From NCBI RefSeq assembly GCF_900156155.1, contig NZ_FTMD01000001.1, positions 310,001 through 374,000 of the forward strand: a DNA stretch of 64,000 bases. Direction: 5' to 3'. Positions 7,090 to 14,866 of the stretch are shown one piece after another (position 1 is the stretch's first letter; the number at the start of each line of letters is the position of its first letter). Under the pieces are notes generated by a model, which ran no database searches, had not been told where the DNA came from, and saw nothing but the letters and a program-made list of their open reading frames with translations. A program made the position numbers and the translations under genes. The stretch is from Aromatoleum tolulyticum (lineage in GTDB: Bacteria > Pseudomonadota > Gammaproteobacteria > Burkholderiales > Rhodocyclaceae).

Positions 7090-8523
7090 TCAGGCCGGAA
7101 CGGCGTCCCGGCAGTCCTGGTCTTCGCGCAGCAGCTCGCCCAGCATGGCGAGGAAGCGCGCGTTCTCGGCGGGCAGGCCGACGCTCACACGGATGTGCCC
7201 GGGCAGGCCGTAGCGGGCCATGCACTTCACGGCGACACCGCGTTCGGCGAGGCGCGCGAGCGCATCGCGCGGCGCGCGCAGCAGCACGAAATTCGCCGCC
7301 GAAGGCACGAACTCGACCCCCAGACGCACCAGACCCGCCATCAACAGCTCACGCCCGCGCGCGTTCGCGCCGATGCTCGCGCGGCGGTGGGTCTCGTCAT
7401 CGAGCGCCGCGAGCGCGGCGGCCTGCGCCAGCGAACCGACGTGGTACTGCGGGCACAGCGCGGCGAGCCGCCGCACCAAGGTCTCCGGCGCAAAGCCATA
7501 ACCCACGCGCAGGCCGGCCAGCCCCTCGACTTTCGATAGCGAGCGCAGGGCCAGCACCGCGGCGCCGCGGCGCACGTCCGCCGCCGCGTCGATCAGCGCG
7601 TGGCCCTCGGCGTAATCGCGGTAGGCCTCGTCGAGCAGCAGCACGGCCCCCGCCGGCAGCGCAGCGCACAGGCGCGCCCAGTCGGCCGGGTCCATCAGCG
7701 TCCCGGTGGGGTTGTGCGGCGATGCGACGACCACGAGGCGGGTTTCAGGGCTGAGGCGTGCGAGGTATTCCCCGACGGCGTATTCACTGCCCGCCATCGG
7801 CACCGTGACGACCCGGGCGCCCACGCGCGCGGCCGCCGAGCGGTAGGCGGGAAAGGCCGGGTCGGGGATCAGCACCTCGCCGCCGGCGCCGACGACGGCG
7901 CGCAGCGCGAGGTCGATCAGATCGCACGCACCGTTGCCGATCACCAGCTGCACAGCGGAAAGCCCCAGCCGGCGCGCAAGGGCATCACGCAGTTCGGCGC
8001 TGTCGGCCGCCGGATAGCGATGCAGCCGCGCCGCCGTGCGCGCGATCGCGGCGCACGCCGCGGGCGACGGGCCGAAGGGGTTCTCGTTGCCCGCCAGATC
8101 GACCGCGGGGCCGTCCGCGCCGGCGTAGTGGGCGCGGATCGACGCGACCAGCGCGGGATGGGGGTCGGCCTGCGGGCGCGCGGCGCGCACCCGGGCGAAG
8201 GCCGCGTCGAGGGGCAGGCCGAGGTGTTCGTGCAGGAAGCACGCCGCCAGCGCCGGGGACCGCGAAATCCCCTGCTCGCAGTGCATCAGCACGCGGTGCC
8301 CGGCGGCGATGCGGGCGGCGAGGAAGGCCGCGGCCGAGCGGATCGTCGCCGCGGGCAGCGCCACCCGATCAGCCACCGCCAGCCCCAGCTGCAGCGCCAC
8401 CTCCGACGGGCGGGCCAGTGGCGCCAGCGACAGCAGCGTGTCGATGCCCGCCGCCTGCAACGCGGCGCCGTCGGCGGCGTCGGCGCGGCTGCCCACGGCC
8501 AGCTGCGGCATCACGAAATCCAT
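7090..8523 (-). CDS. Fusion of dual-specificity phosphatase and class I/II aminotransferase
   Basis: First gene of the U32 operon, 477 residues. Residues 1-130 form a dual-specificity phosphatase domain with the P-loop HCEQGISRS (nucleophile C82, R88). Residues ~140-470 form a fold-type I PLP aminotransferase of the HisC/CobD kind: NENPFGPSP, SPHNPTG at 269-275, D298 in LLLDEAYRDY, and the PLP lysine K331 in SLSKVEGLAGLRVGYG. A GGAGG lies 8 bases before the ATG. Histidinol-phosphate-type aminotransferases act on phosphorylated substrates, so a fused phosphatase could act on the same molecule; that is inference. It is not in a histidine or cobalamin operon. Confidence 0.85.
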   Translation of the reverse strand: MDFVMPQLAVGSRADAADGAALQAAGIDTLLSLAPLARPSEVALQLGLAVADRVALPAATIRSAAAFLAARIAAGHRVLMHCEQGISRSPALAACFLHEHLGLPLDAAFARVRAARPQADPHPALVASIRAHYAGADGPAVDLAGNENPFGPSPAACAAIARTAARLHRYPAADSAELRDALARRLGLSAVQLVIGNGACDLIDLALRAVVGAGGEVLIPDPAFPAYRSAAARVGARVVTVPMAGSEYAVGEYLARLSPETRLVVVASPHNPTGTLMDPADWARLCAALPAGAVLLLDEAYRDYAEGHALIDAAADVRRGAAVLALRSLSKVEGLAGLRVGYGFAPETLVRRLAALCPQYHVGSLAQAAALAALDDETHRRASIGANARGRELLMAGLVRLGVEFVPSAANFVLLRAPRDALARLAERGVAVKCMARYGLPGHIRVSVGLPAENARFLAMLGELLREDQDCRDAVPA

Positions 8524-8554
8524 TCCATCGCCCTCCGGGTCGCTCCTGCGAACA

Positions 8555-8619
8555 TGTCGACATCATCGACACGTGCGCCCGGACGCGACACGGCAGGATC
8601 ATGAAGCGGAGATCATGAT
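8555..8619. promoter_or_regulatory. Candidate operators upstream of the U32 operon
   Basis: Between the operon start and the exporter gene there are two symmetric elements. TGTCGA (8555-8560) and TCGACA (8566-8571) form a perfect inverted repeat with a 5-bp spacer, 32-48 bp upstream of the first start codon. ATCATGA (8598-8604) is repeated as the palindrome ATCATGAT (8612-8619). I see no FNR-type TTGAT-N4-ATCAA box. The regulators are unknown, and the -35/-10 elements are not convincing by eye. Confidence 0.5.
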
Positions 8620-8709
8620 TTTCTGCAAATCCATCTCATCATTATGGTTATGGCCATCCACCCGGCCCGGTGTGCTGCCCCGCAGCACGCGCACGCAGCG
8701 CCGCACGCC

Positions 8710-9903
8710 TCAGCGCAGGCAGCCGCCGGCGCGGCGGCACCAGGCGACGAAGCCGATGCCCCCGAGCGTCAGGAAACCCGCCATGCCCGCCGCCAGTGTC
8801 AGCGGCGAATGCCACAGCAGCGGCGCGAAGACGCCGGCGATGGTCGAATTGATGCCGACCTGCAGGAAGCTCTGGCAGCTCGACGCCAGCCCGCGGTGCG
8901 ACGGAAACAGCTCCAGCGCCAGCAGCGTCATGCTGGGCATCGACAGGGCCATGCCGAAGGTGTACAGCACGATCGGCAGCACCGACCACGGCAGGCCGGG
9001 CGGCAGCAGCGTGGCGACCAGCAGGTTGGCGAGCGCCGCGCTCGCCATGATCGTCATGCCGATAACGACCGTGCGGCGCACGTGCCAGCGCCCGGCCACC
9101 CGCTCCGACAGCGCCGAGCCCGCGCTCATGCCGACCACCGCCGGCACGAACAGCCAGCCGAATTCCTGCGCGCCGAGGCCCAGGTGCTGCATCAGGAAGG
9201 CCGGTGCCGACAGCACGTAGAGGAAGAAGCCGTTGAAGTTGAAAGCCGCCGCCGCGCTCAGCAGCACGAAGGCGCCGCTGCCCAGCACCCGCCGGTAGGC
9301 ACGCGCGAGTAGCACCGGGTGCAGCGGATGGCGGTGCTCGGCCAGCAGGGTCTCGGGCAGGAAGCGCCAGGTGAGGACAGCCAGCACGGCGCCGAAGCAG
9401 GCGAGGAAGAAAAAGATCGCGCGCCAGCCCGCTGCGGCCAGCAGCAGGCCGCCGATGATGGGCGCGATCGCCGGCGCGACGCCGAAGATCAGCATCACGC
9501 GCGACATCAGCCGCTGCGCGTGCGCGCCGTCGAAGAGATCGCGGATCACCGCGCGCCCCACCACCATGCCGGCACCGCCGACCATGCCCTGCAGCGCGCG
9601 GCCCACCCACAGCCATTCGATCGACGGCGCCAGCGCGCACACCAGCGAGGCCAGCGCGAACAGCACGCTACCGGCGATGAGCACGTGCCGGCGTCCGAAA
9701 TGGTCGGCGAGCGCGCCGTGCCACAGCACCATGAACGCGAAGGTCGCCATGTAGGCGGTGAGGGTCTGCTGGATCTCGAGCGGCGTGGCGCCGAGCTCCG
9801 CCCCCATCGCACCGAACGCGGGCAGGTAGGTGTCGATCGAAAACGGCCCGATGGCCGCGAGCGCCGCGAGGACAAACGCTAGCCAGGGCGAGGTGGCGGG
9901 CAT
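8710..9903 (-). CDS. Bcr/CflA-type MFS multidrug efflux transporter
   Basis: A 397-residue major facilitator protein with about 12 hydrophobic segments. Diagnostic pieces are GPFSIDTYLPAFGAMGAEL in the first helix, ALADHFGRRHVLIAGS (the MFS loop 2-3 motif) and ALQGMVGGAGMVVGRAVIRD. These match the Bcr/CflA drug-resistance transporter subfamily, which exports drugs or small metabolites by proton antiport across the inner membrane. I took the ATG at 9903, where the first helix begins; a longer open frame extends 37 codons upstream without family similarity. It lies upstream of the U32 operon on the same strand, 186 bp away. Confidence 0.85.
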   Translation of the reverse strand: MPATSPWLAFVLAALAAIGPFSIDTYLPAFGAMGAELGATPLEIQQTLTAYMATFAFMVLWHGALADHFGRRHVLIAGSVLFALASLVCALAPSIEWLWVGRALQGMVGGAGMVVGRAVIRDLFDGAHAQRLMSRVMLIFGVAPAIAPIIGGLLLAAAGWRAIFFFLACFGAVLAVLTWRFLPETLLAEHRHPLHPVLLARAYRRVLGSGAFVLLSAAAAFNFNGFFLYVLSAPAFLMQHLGLGAQEFGWLFVPAVVGMSAGSALSERVAGRWHVRRTVVIGMTIMASAALANLLVATLLPPGLPWSVLPIVLYTFGMALSMPSMTLLALELFPSHRGLASSCQSFLQVGINSTIAGVFAPLLWHSPLTLAAGMAGFLTLGGIGFVAWCRRAGGCLR

Positions 9904-9967
9904 CGGGGGGATCCCTGGGGTCGTTGTTGTTCGGTACCGGGCGCCCCCGCGCGCCCCGCAGGCCGCG

Positions 9968-11467
9968 TCAGCGCGAGTCGAGGCCGCGCCGGTACTGGAT
10001 CGCCTCGGCCACATGCGGCGGACCGACGCGTTCGGCGCCGGCCAGGTCCGCGATCGTGCGGGCGACCTTCAGGATGCGATGATACCCGCGCGCGGACAGA
10101 TTCAGCCGTCGTATCGCATGCTCGAGCAAGGCCTTGCCCTGGTCGTCGGGCGCACACAGCGCATCGACGCGCCCCGGCGCGAGATGGCTGTTCGCGCCGC
10201 CCTGGCGCGCGCGCTGCACCGCCCAGGCCTGCGCGACGCGCTCCCGCACCGCTGCGCTGGACTCGCCCGCCGGCTGCGCGGTCATCTCGGCATGGTCGAG
10301 CAGCGGCACCTCGATGACGAGGTCCATGCGGTCGAGCAGCGGCCCCGACAGGCGTCCGCGATAGCGCGCGACCTGGTCCGGCGTGCACCGGCAGCGTCCG
10401 CCCTTGTCGCCGGCGTGGCCGCAGGGACATGGATTCATCGCCGCGACGAGCTGGAAACGCGCCGGGAACTCGGCGCGCTGGCGTGCCCGCGACACTGTCA
10501 CGGTGCCCGTCTCGAGCGGCTCGCGCAGCGCCTCGAGCACGCGGCGGTCGAACTCCGGCAGTTCGTCGAGGAACAGCACGCCGCGGTGCGCGAGGCTGAT
10601 CTCGCCGGGCCGCGGATTCGCGCCGCCGCCGACGAGCGCCGGCGCGGAGGCCGAGTGGTGCGGCGCGCGATACGGCCGGCGCCCCCAGCGACGGGCGTCG
10701 AAACCGCCTTCGAGCGACTGGATCGACGCGCTCTCGATCGCCTCGGCCTCGTCGAGCGGCGGCAGCAGGCCCGGCAGGCGGCGCGCGAGCATGGACTTGC
10801 CGGTCCCCGGCGGACCGAACATCAAGAGCGAATGCTGCCCGGCGGCCGCGACCTCGAGCGCGCGGCGCGCCTGCAACTGCCCCTTCACCTCGGCGAGGTC
10901 CGCTTCGTCGTCCCGCCCCTCGACGGCCGGCGGCGGCGGGCGGCGCACGAGCGGCGAGTGGCCGTTGAGGTGCGCACACACGGCCAGCAGGCTGGCGGCG
11001 GGCAGCACGCTGGCGCCGCGCGCGAGCGCCGCCTCGTCGGCGTTGGCGGCCGGCAGCACCAGCGCGCGGCCGGTGCGCCCGCTTTCCAGCGCCATCGCGA
11101 GGCCGCCGCGCACTGCGCGCAGGCTACCGTCGAGCGACAGTTCGCCGACGAATTCGTGCTGCACGAGCCCCGCCGCATCCACCTGCCCCGACGCCACGAG
11201 GATGCCCAGCGCGATCGGCAGGTCGAAGCGCCCGCCCTCCTTGGGCAGGTCCGCGGGTGCGAGATTGACGGTGATGCGGCGTTGCGGGAATTCGAACTGC
11301 GAGGTCGCGATCGCGGCGCGCACGCGTTCGCGCGCCTCGCGGACTTCGGTGTCGGGCAGGCCGACCAGGTTGAATGCGGGCAGGCCGTTAGCGAGATGGA
11401 CTTCCACCGTCACCTCGGGCGCGCCCATGCCTGCGAGCGCCCTGGTGCGTACGAGTGCCAGCGACAT
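9968..11467 (-). CDS. comM: YifB/ComM family magnesium-chelatase-like AAA ATPase
   Basis: A 499-residue protein. The N-terminal Lon-like domain starts MSLALVRTRALAGMGAPEVT and contains FNLVGLPDTEVREARERVRA. It is followed by the Mg-chelatase AAA core with Walker A GPPGTGKSMLARRLPG, Walker B GVLFLDELPEFD, and the cysteine-rich MNPCPCGHAGDKGGRCRC insert. ComM is a hexameric helicase that promotes branch migration during natural transformation in some bacteria; other members are simply called YifB. Length is typical. Confidence 0.9.
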   Translation of the reverse strand: MSLALVRTRALAGMGAPEVTVEVHLANGLPAFNLVGLPDTEVREARERVRAAIATSQFEFPQRRITVNLAPADLPKEGGRFDLPIALGILVASGQVDAAGLVQHEFVGELSLDGSLRAVRGGLAMALESGRTGRALVLPAANADEAALARGASVLPAASLLAVCAHLNGHSPLVRRPPPPAVEGRDDEADLAEVKGQLQARRALEVAAAGQHSLLMFGPPGTGKSMLARRLPGLLPPLDEAEAIESASIQSLEGGFDARRWGRRPYRAPHHSASAPALVGGGANPRPGEISLAHRGVLFLDELPEFDRRVLEALREPLETGTVTVSRARQRAEFPARFQLVAAMNPCPCGHAGDKGGRCRCTPDQVARYRGRLSGPLLDRMDLVIEVPLLDHAEMTAQPAGESSAAVRERVAQAWAVQRARQGGANSHLAPGRVDALCAPDDQGKALLEHAIRRLNLSARGYHRILKVARTIADLAGAERVGPPHVAEAIQYRRGLDSR

Positions 11468-11575
11468 CGGTACCTCCGGAATGGACTGCGCTCAGTCTAC
11501 CGGAGGCTCCGACAATGACGAAAGATTATCTACCGAGCATTGCTACGACGCCGTGCGCCGCTCGGGCGTCCCCGC

Positions 11576-11839
11576 TCACTCGTCTTCGCGGTCGGCGCGG
11601 GCGCGCACGAGTTCGGATTCCAGCGCGGCGACGCGGTCTTCCAGTTCGGCGAGCTTCTGGCGCGCGTGCGCGAGCACCTCGCGCTGCACGTCGAACTCTT
11701 CGCGCGTGACCAGATCGAGCTTGCCGAAGGCGCTGCCGAGCAGGGCCTTGGCGTTCTTTTCGAAATCCCGCGCGGGATTGCTGGCGGCGAGTTCGGACAA
11801 CTTGGCGCCGATGTCATCGAGAAAGCGGGGGCCTGCCAT
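11576..11839 (-). CDS. ubiK: UbiK-type accessory factor for ubiquinone biosynthesis
   Basis: An 87-residue acidic protein of the YqiC/BMFP family. An amphipathic N-terminus (FLDDIGAKLSELAASNPARD) is followed by a C-terminal coiled coil (EVLAHARQKLAELEDRVAAL) and a charged tail. UbiK supports the aerobic ubiquinone-synthesis complex in the cytoplasm and at the membrane. Its length and the order helix-linker-coiled coil fit the family. It lies between comM and the nitrogen operon, and its start faces the divergent porin gene across a 329-bp regulatory gap. Confidence 0.85.
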   Translation of the reverse strand: MAGPRFLDDIGAKLSELAASNPARDFEKNAKALLGSAFGKLDLVTREEFDVQREVLAHARQKLAELEDRVAALESELVRARADREDE

Positions 11840-11979
11840 GAAGTTACCTCTGGGGCGAAAACATAAAGGAAAAGTCTAGCACGGGCGCGGGTTCCGGAAC
11901 GGACGGACACCCGCTCCGCCCCATTGCGGTGAGCGCTCCGCCGGCCCGGCGCGTCACGCACCACGAAATTGACTATAAC

Positions 11980-11994
11980 GCACCATGACGGTGC
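11980..11994. promoter_or_regulatory. NtrC-type binding site
   Basis: GCACC-ATGAC-GGTGC is a perfect inverted repeat with 5-bp spacing and matches the NtrC (NRI) recognition consensus. It lies about 110-125 bp upstream of the sigma-54 promoter at 12104, the usual distance for an enhancer. The 329-bp gap between ubiK and the porin gene holds this site, that promoter and no gene. Confidence 0.7.
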
Positions 11995-12103
11995 ATCCGA
12001 CGATCGGGCGCTCTGCTGCATGTGCACAAAAACGCCCGAAAACCCCTTTCTGAACGCCTTTTTGTCACATATAAACAGTTACTTGCGACAGCAAGCGAAC
12101 AAC

Positions 12104-12120
12104 TTGGCACGCCGCGTGCA
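12104..12120 (+). promoter_or_regulatory. Sigma-54 (RpoN) promoter of the porin-glnK-amtB operon
   Basis: TTGGCACGCCGCGTGCA has GG at 12106-12107 and GC at 12118-12119, exactly 10 bases apart, with a full TTGGCACG -24 element and one mismatch in the -12 element. Transcription should start near 12131, leaving a leader of about 38 bases before the porin ATG. With the NtrC-type site upstream, this predicts induction under nitrogen limitation. Confidence 0.75.
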
Positions 12121-12168
12121 AAGGAGGACTCGCCAGCAATCAAAAACCAACCATCAAGGAGCAACATC

Positions 12169-12912
12169 ATGCACAAGCGCATCATCGCCCTTGCCGTCGC
12201 CGCAGCCCTTCCGCTGATCGCCTCCGGCACGGCCGCCGCCGGCGACAGCCCGATCGCCGCGAACGTCGCCCTCGTGTCCGACTATGCCTACCGCGGCATC
12301 AGCCAGACCGACGAGAAGCCGGCGCTGCAAGGCGGTTTCGATTATGCGCATGCGAGCGGCCTGTACGTCGGCGTGTGGGGATCGAACGTGTCGTGGCTGA
12401 GCGACCTCGAACGCGGCATCGGCGAGAACTCGGGCAACAGCCTCGAACTGGACGTCTACGGCGGCTACAAGGGCACGATCGGCGACATCGGCTACGACGT
12501 CGGCCTGCTGCAGTACGTCTATCCGGGCGAGTTCGACTCGACCTGGCGCAACACGATCGGCCTGAAGCACCCGAATACGCTGGAAGGCTATGTCGGCCTG
12601 TCGTGGCAGTTCCTGTCGTTCAAGTACTCGAACTCCTTCACCAACCTGTTCGGCGCGCCGGACTCCAAGGGCAGCCAGTACTTCGACCTGTCGGCCGCCT
12701 ACGAGGTGATCCCGGGCACGACGCTCAACGCCCACTACGGCCACCAGATGATCGCCGGCCCGGCCGAGTCCTACTCCGACTGGAAGGTCGGCGTGAGCCA
12801 GGCCGTCGCGGGCGTGACGCTGGGCCTGCACTACGTGGATACCAACATGAAGGACAAGAGCGATTTCGACGCCGACGGCCGCTACGTCCTCAGCGTCGCC
12901 AAGACCTTCTGA
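12169..12912 (+). CDS. TorF-family putative outer-membrane porin
   Basis: A 247-residue protein with a signal peptide (MHKRIIALAVAAALPLIASG, cleavage after TAAAG likely). It continues with ANVALVSDYAYRGISQTDEK, the signature of the TorF/TIGR02001 family. The rest is rich in alternating polar/aromatic beta strands and ends in F (SVAKTF), as outer-membrane barrels do. A longer frame starts at 12022, but that lies upstream of the predicted transcription start, so I use the ATG at 12169. It is first in an operon with glnK and amtB, so it may admit small nitrogen compounds; that role is inferred from context only. Confidence 0.8.
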   Translation: MHKRIIALAVAAALPLIASGTAAAGDSPIAANVALVSDYAYRGISQTDEKPALQGGFDYAHASGLYVGVWGSNVSWLSDLERGIGENSGNSLELDVYGGYKGTIGDIGYDVGLLQYVYPGEFDSTWRNTIGLKHPNTLEGYVGLSWQFLSFKYSNSFTNLFGAPDSKGSQYFDLSAAYEVIPGTTLNAHYGHQMIAGPAESYSDWKVGVSQAVAGVTLGLHYVDTNMKDKSDFDADGRYVLSVAKTF

Positions 12913-12924
12913 GCCTGCAACGCC

Positions 12925-12942
12925 GCGGGGCCCCGGCCCCGC
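12925..12942 (+). promoter_or_regulatory. Intercistronic hairpin between porin and glnK
   Basis: GCGGGG (12925-12930) pairs with CCCCGC (12937-12942) around a GC-rich loop in the 50-bp gap before glnK. No T-run follows, so it probably stabilises or partially attenuates the message rather than ending it. Confidence 0.4.
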
Positions 12943-12950
12943 AAGACTGA

Positions 12951-13301
<351 letters not shown>

Positions 13302-13312
13302 GGGAGAACACC

Positions 13313-14770
13313 ATGAAAAAACTGTTTGCTGTCCTGCTTGCGGTCCTGGCGCTCGGCTTCGCCGGGCTCGCCAGCGCCGAAGATGCCCCGGCTGCGGCCG
13401 AGGCCGTCACCGCGGTCGCCGACGCCGCCGTCGCCCCCGCGGCCGCCGCGGCGCCGGCCCCCACGGTCAACAAGGGCGACACCGCCTGGATGCTGACCTC
13501 CACCGCGCTGGTCGCCTTCATGGTGATCCCGGGCCTCGCGCTGTTCTACGGCGGCCTGGTGCGCTCGAAGAACATGCTGTCGGTGCTGATGCAGGTCTTC
13601 GTGATCTTCTCGCTGATGATCGTGCTGTGGTTCGTGTACGGCTACAGCCTCGCCTTCACCGAGGGCAACGCGTTCGTCGGCGGCTTGTCGAAAGCCTTCC
13701 TCAGCGGCGTGACGGTCGATTCGATGGCCGCGACCTTCAGCAAGGGCGTCGCGATCCCCGAGTTCGCCTACATCATCTTCCAGGCGACCTTCGCGGCGAT
13801 CACCCCGGCGCTGATCGTCGGCGCCTTCGCCGAGCGCATGAAGTTCTCCGCGGTGCTGCTGTTCATGGTGCTGTGGTTCACCTTCTCCTACCTGCCGATG
13901 GCCCATATGGTGTGGTACTGGGCGGGTCCGGATGCCTACGTCGACGCCGCTGCGGGTGAAGCGGCCGCTGCGACCGCGGGCTTCCTGTTCCAGAAGGGTG
14001 CGCTCGACTTCGCCGGCGGCACCGTGGTGCACATCAACGCCGCCGTCGCCGGCCTCGTGGGTGCCTTCATGATCGGCAAGCGCATCGGCTACGGCCGCGA
14101 ATCGATGGCGCCGCACTCGCTGACGCTGACGATGGTGGGCGCTTCGATGCTGTGGATCGGCTGGTTCGGCTTCAACGCCGGCTCCAACCTCGAAGCCAAC
14201 GGCCTGACCGCGCTGGCCTTCCTCAACACGATGGTCGCGACCGGCATGGCGGCGATGTCGTGGATGACCGCGGAATGGCTGATGAAGGGCAAGCCCTCGC
14301 TGCTGGGTGCGGCTTCGGGTGCGGTGTCGGGTCTGGTTGCGATCACTCCGGCCTGCGGCTGGGTCGGTCCGATGGGCGCGCTGGTGATCGGCCTGCTCGC
14401 CGGCGTGATCTGCCTGTGGGGCGTGAATGGCCTCAAGCGCATGCTCGGTGCCGACGACGCGCTCGACGTGTTCGGCGTGCATGGCGTGGGCGGCATCCTC
14501 GGCGCGATCCTGACCGGCGTGTTCGCCAACCCGGACCTCGGCGGCGTCGGCGTGTATGACTACGTCGCCAACGCGGTGGCCCCGTTCTCGACCTCCGCGC
14601 AGGTCACCAGCCAGGTCTGGGGCGTGGTCGTCGCGATCGTGTGGTCGGGCGTCGTGTCGGTGGTTGCCTACAAGATCGTCGATGTGCTGATCGGCCTGCG
14701 CGTGCCGGAAGAAGAAGAGCGCGAAGGCCTCGACATCACCGCCCACGGCGAGACGGCCTACCACATCTGA
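13313..14770 (+). CDS. amtB: Ammonium transporter AmtB
   Basis: A 485-residue inner-membrane Amt/Rh protein with a cleavable signal peptide (MKKLFAVLLAVLALGFAGLA) and an alanine/proline-rich linker before the first transmembrane helix. The two pore histidines are visible in GGTVVHINAAVAGLVGA and in DVFGVHGVGG. Eleven helices are expected. The C-terminal tail VPEEEEREGLDITAHGE is the GlnK-binding cytoplasmic segment. It transports ammonium/ammonia at low external concentration and is inhibited by GlnK encoded just upstream. Ends at a strong terminator. Confidence 0.95.
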   Translation: MKKLFAVLLAVLALGFAGLASAEDAPAAAEAVTAVADAAVAPAAAAAPAPTVNKGDTAWMLTSTALVAFMVIPGLALFYGGLVRSKNMLSVLMQVFVIFSLMIVLWFVYGYSLAFTEGNAFVGGLSKAFLSGVTVDSMAATFSKGVAIPEFAYIIFQATFAAITPALIVGAFAERMKFSAVLLFMVLWFTFSYLPMAHMVWYWAGPDAYVDAAAGEAAAATAGFLFQKGALDFAGGTVVHINAAVAGLVGAFMIGKRIGYGRESMAPHSLTLTMVGASMLWIGWFGFNAGSNLEANGLTALAFLNTMVATGMAAMSWMTAEWLMKGKPSLLGAASGAVSGLVAITPACGWVGPMGALVIGLLAGVICLWGVNGLKRMLGADDALDVFGVHGVGGILGAILTGVFANPDLGGVGVYDYVANAVAPFSTSAQVTSQVWGVVVAIVWSGVVSVVAYKIVDVLIGLRVPEEEEREGLDITAHGETAYHI

Positions 14771-14805
14771 GCATTGCCGGATCGCTCCCTCGTCCGGTCC
14801 TGCAG

Positions 14806-14833
14806 CGGGCGCCCCTTCGGGGGCGCCCGTTTT
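14806..14833 (+). terminator. Rho-independent terminator after amtB
   Basis: A perfect 10-bp stem (CGGGCGCCCC with GGGGCGCCCG) closed by a TTCG tetraloop at 14816-14819 is followed by TTTTC. It ends the porin-glnK-amtB operon and lies before the converging histidine kinase gene. Confidence 0.9.
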
Positions 14834-14866
14834 CGTTCACGTCCGCCGGGGCGGACCCGCCGCGAT

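Noticed and set aside
4897-7539. An 880-codon plus-strand open frame
   Set aside because: Antisense to three U32-family genes and the fusion gene, with repetitive A/R/V/E-rich translation and no family motif.
12022-12168. N-terminal extension of the porin frame to 12022
   Set aside because: It begins upstream of the sigma-54 promoter at 12104, and the signal peptide starts at 12169.
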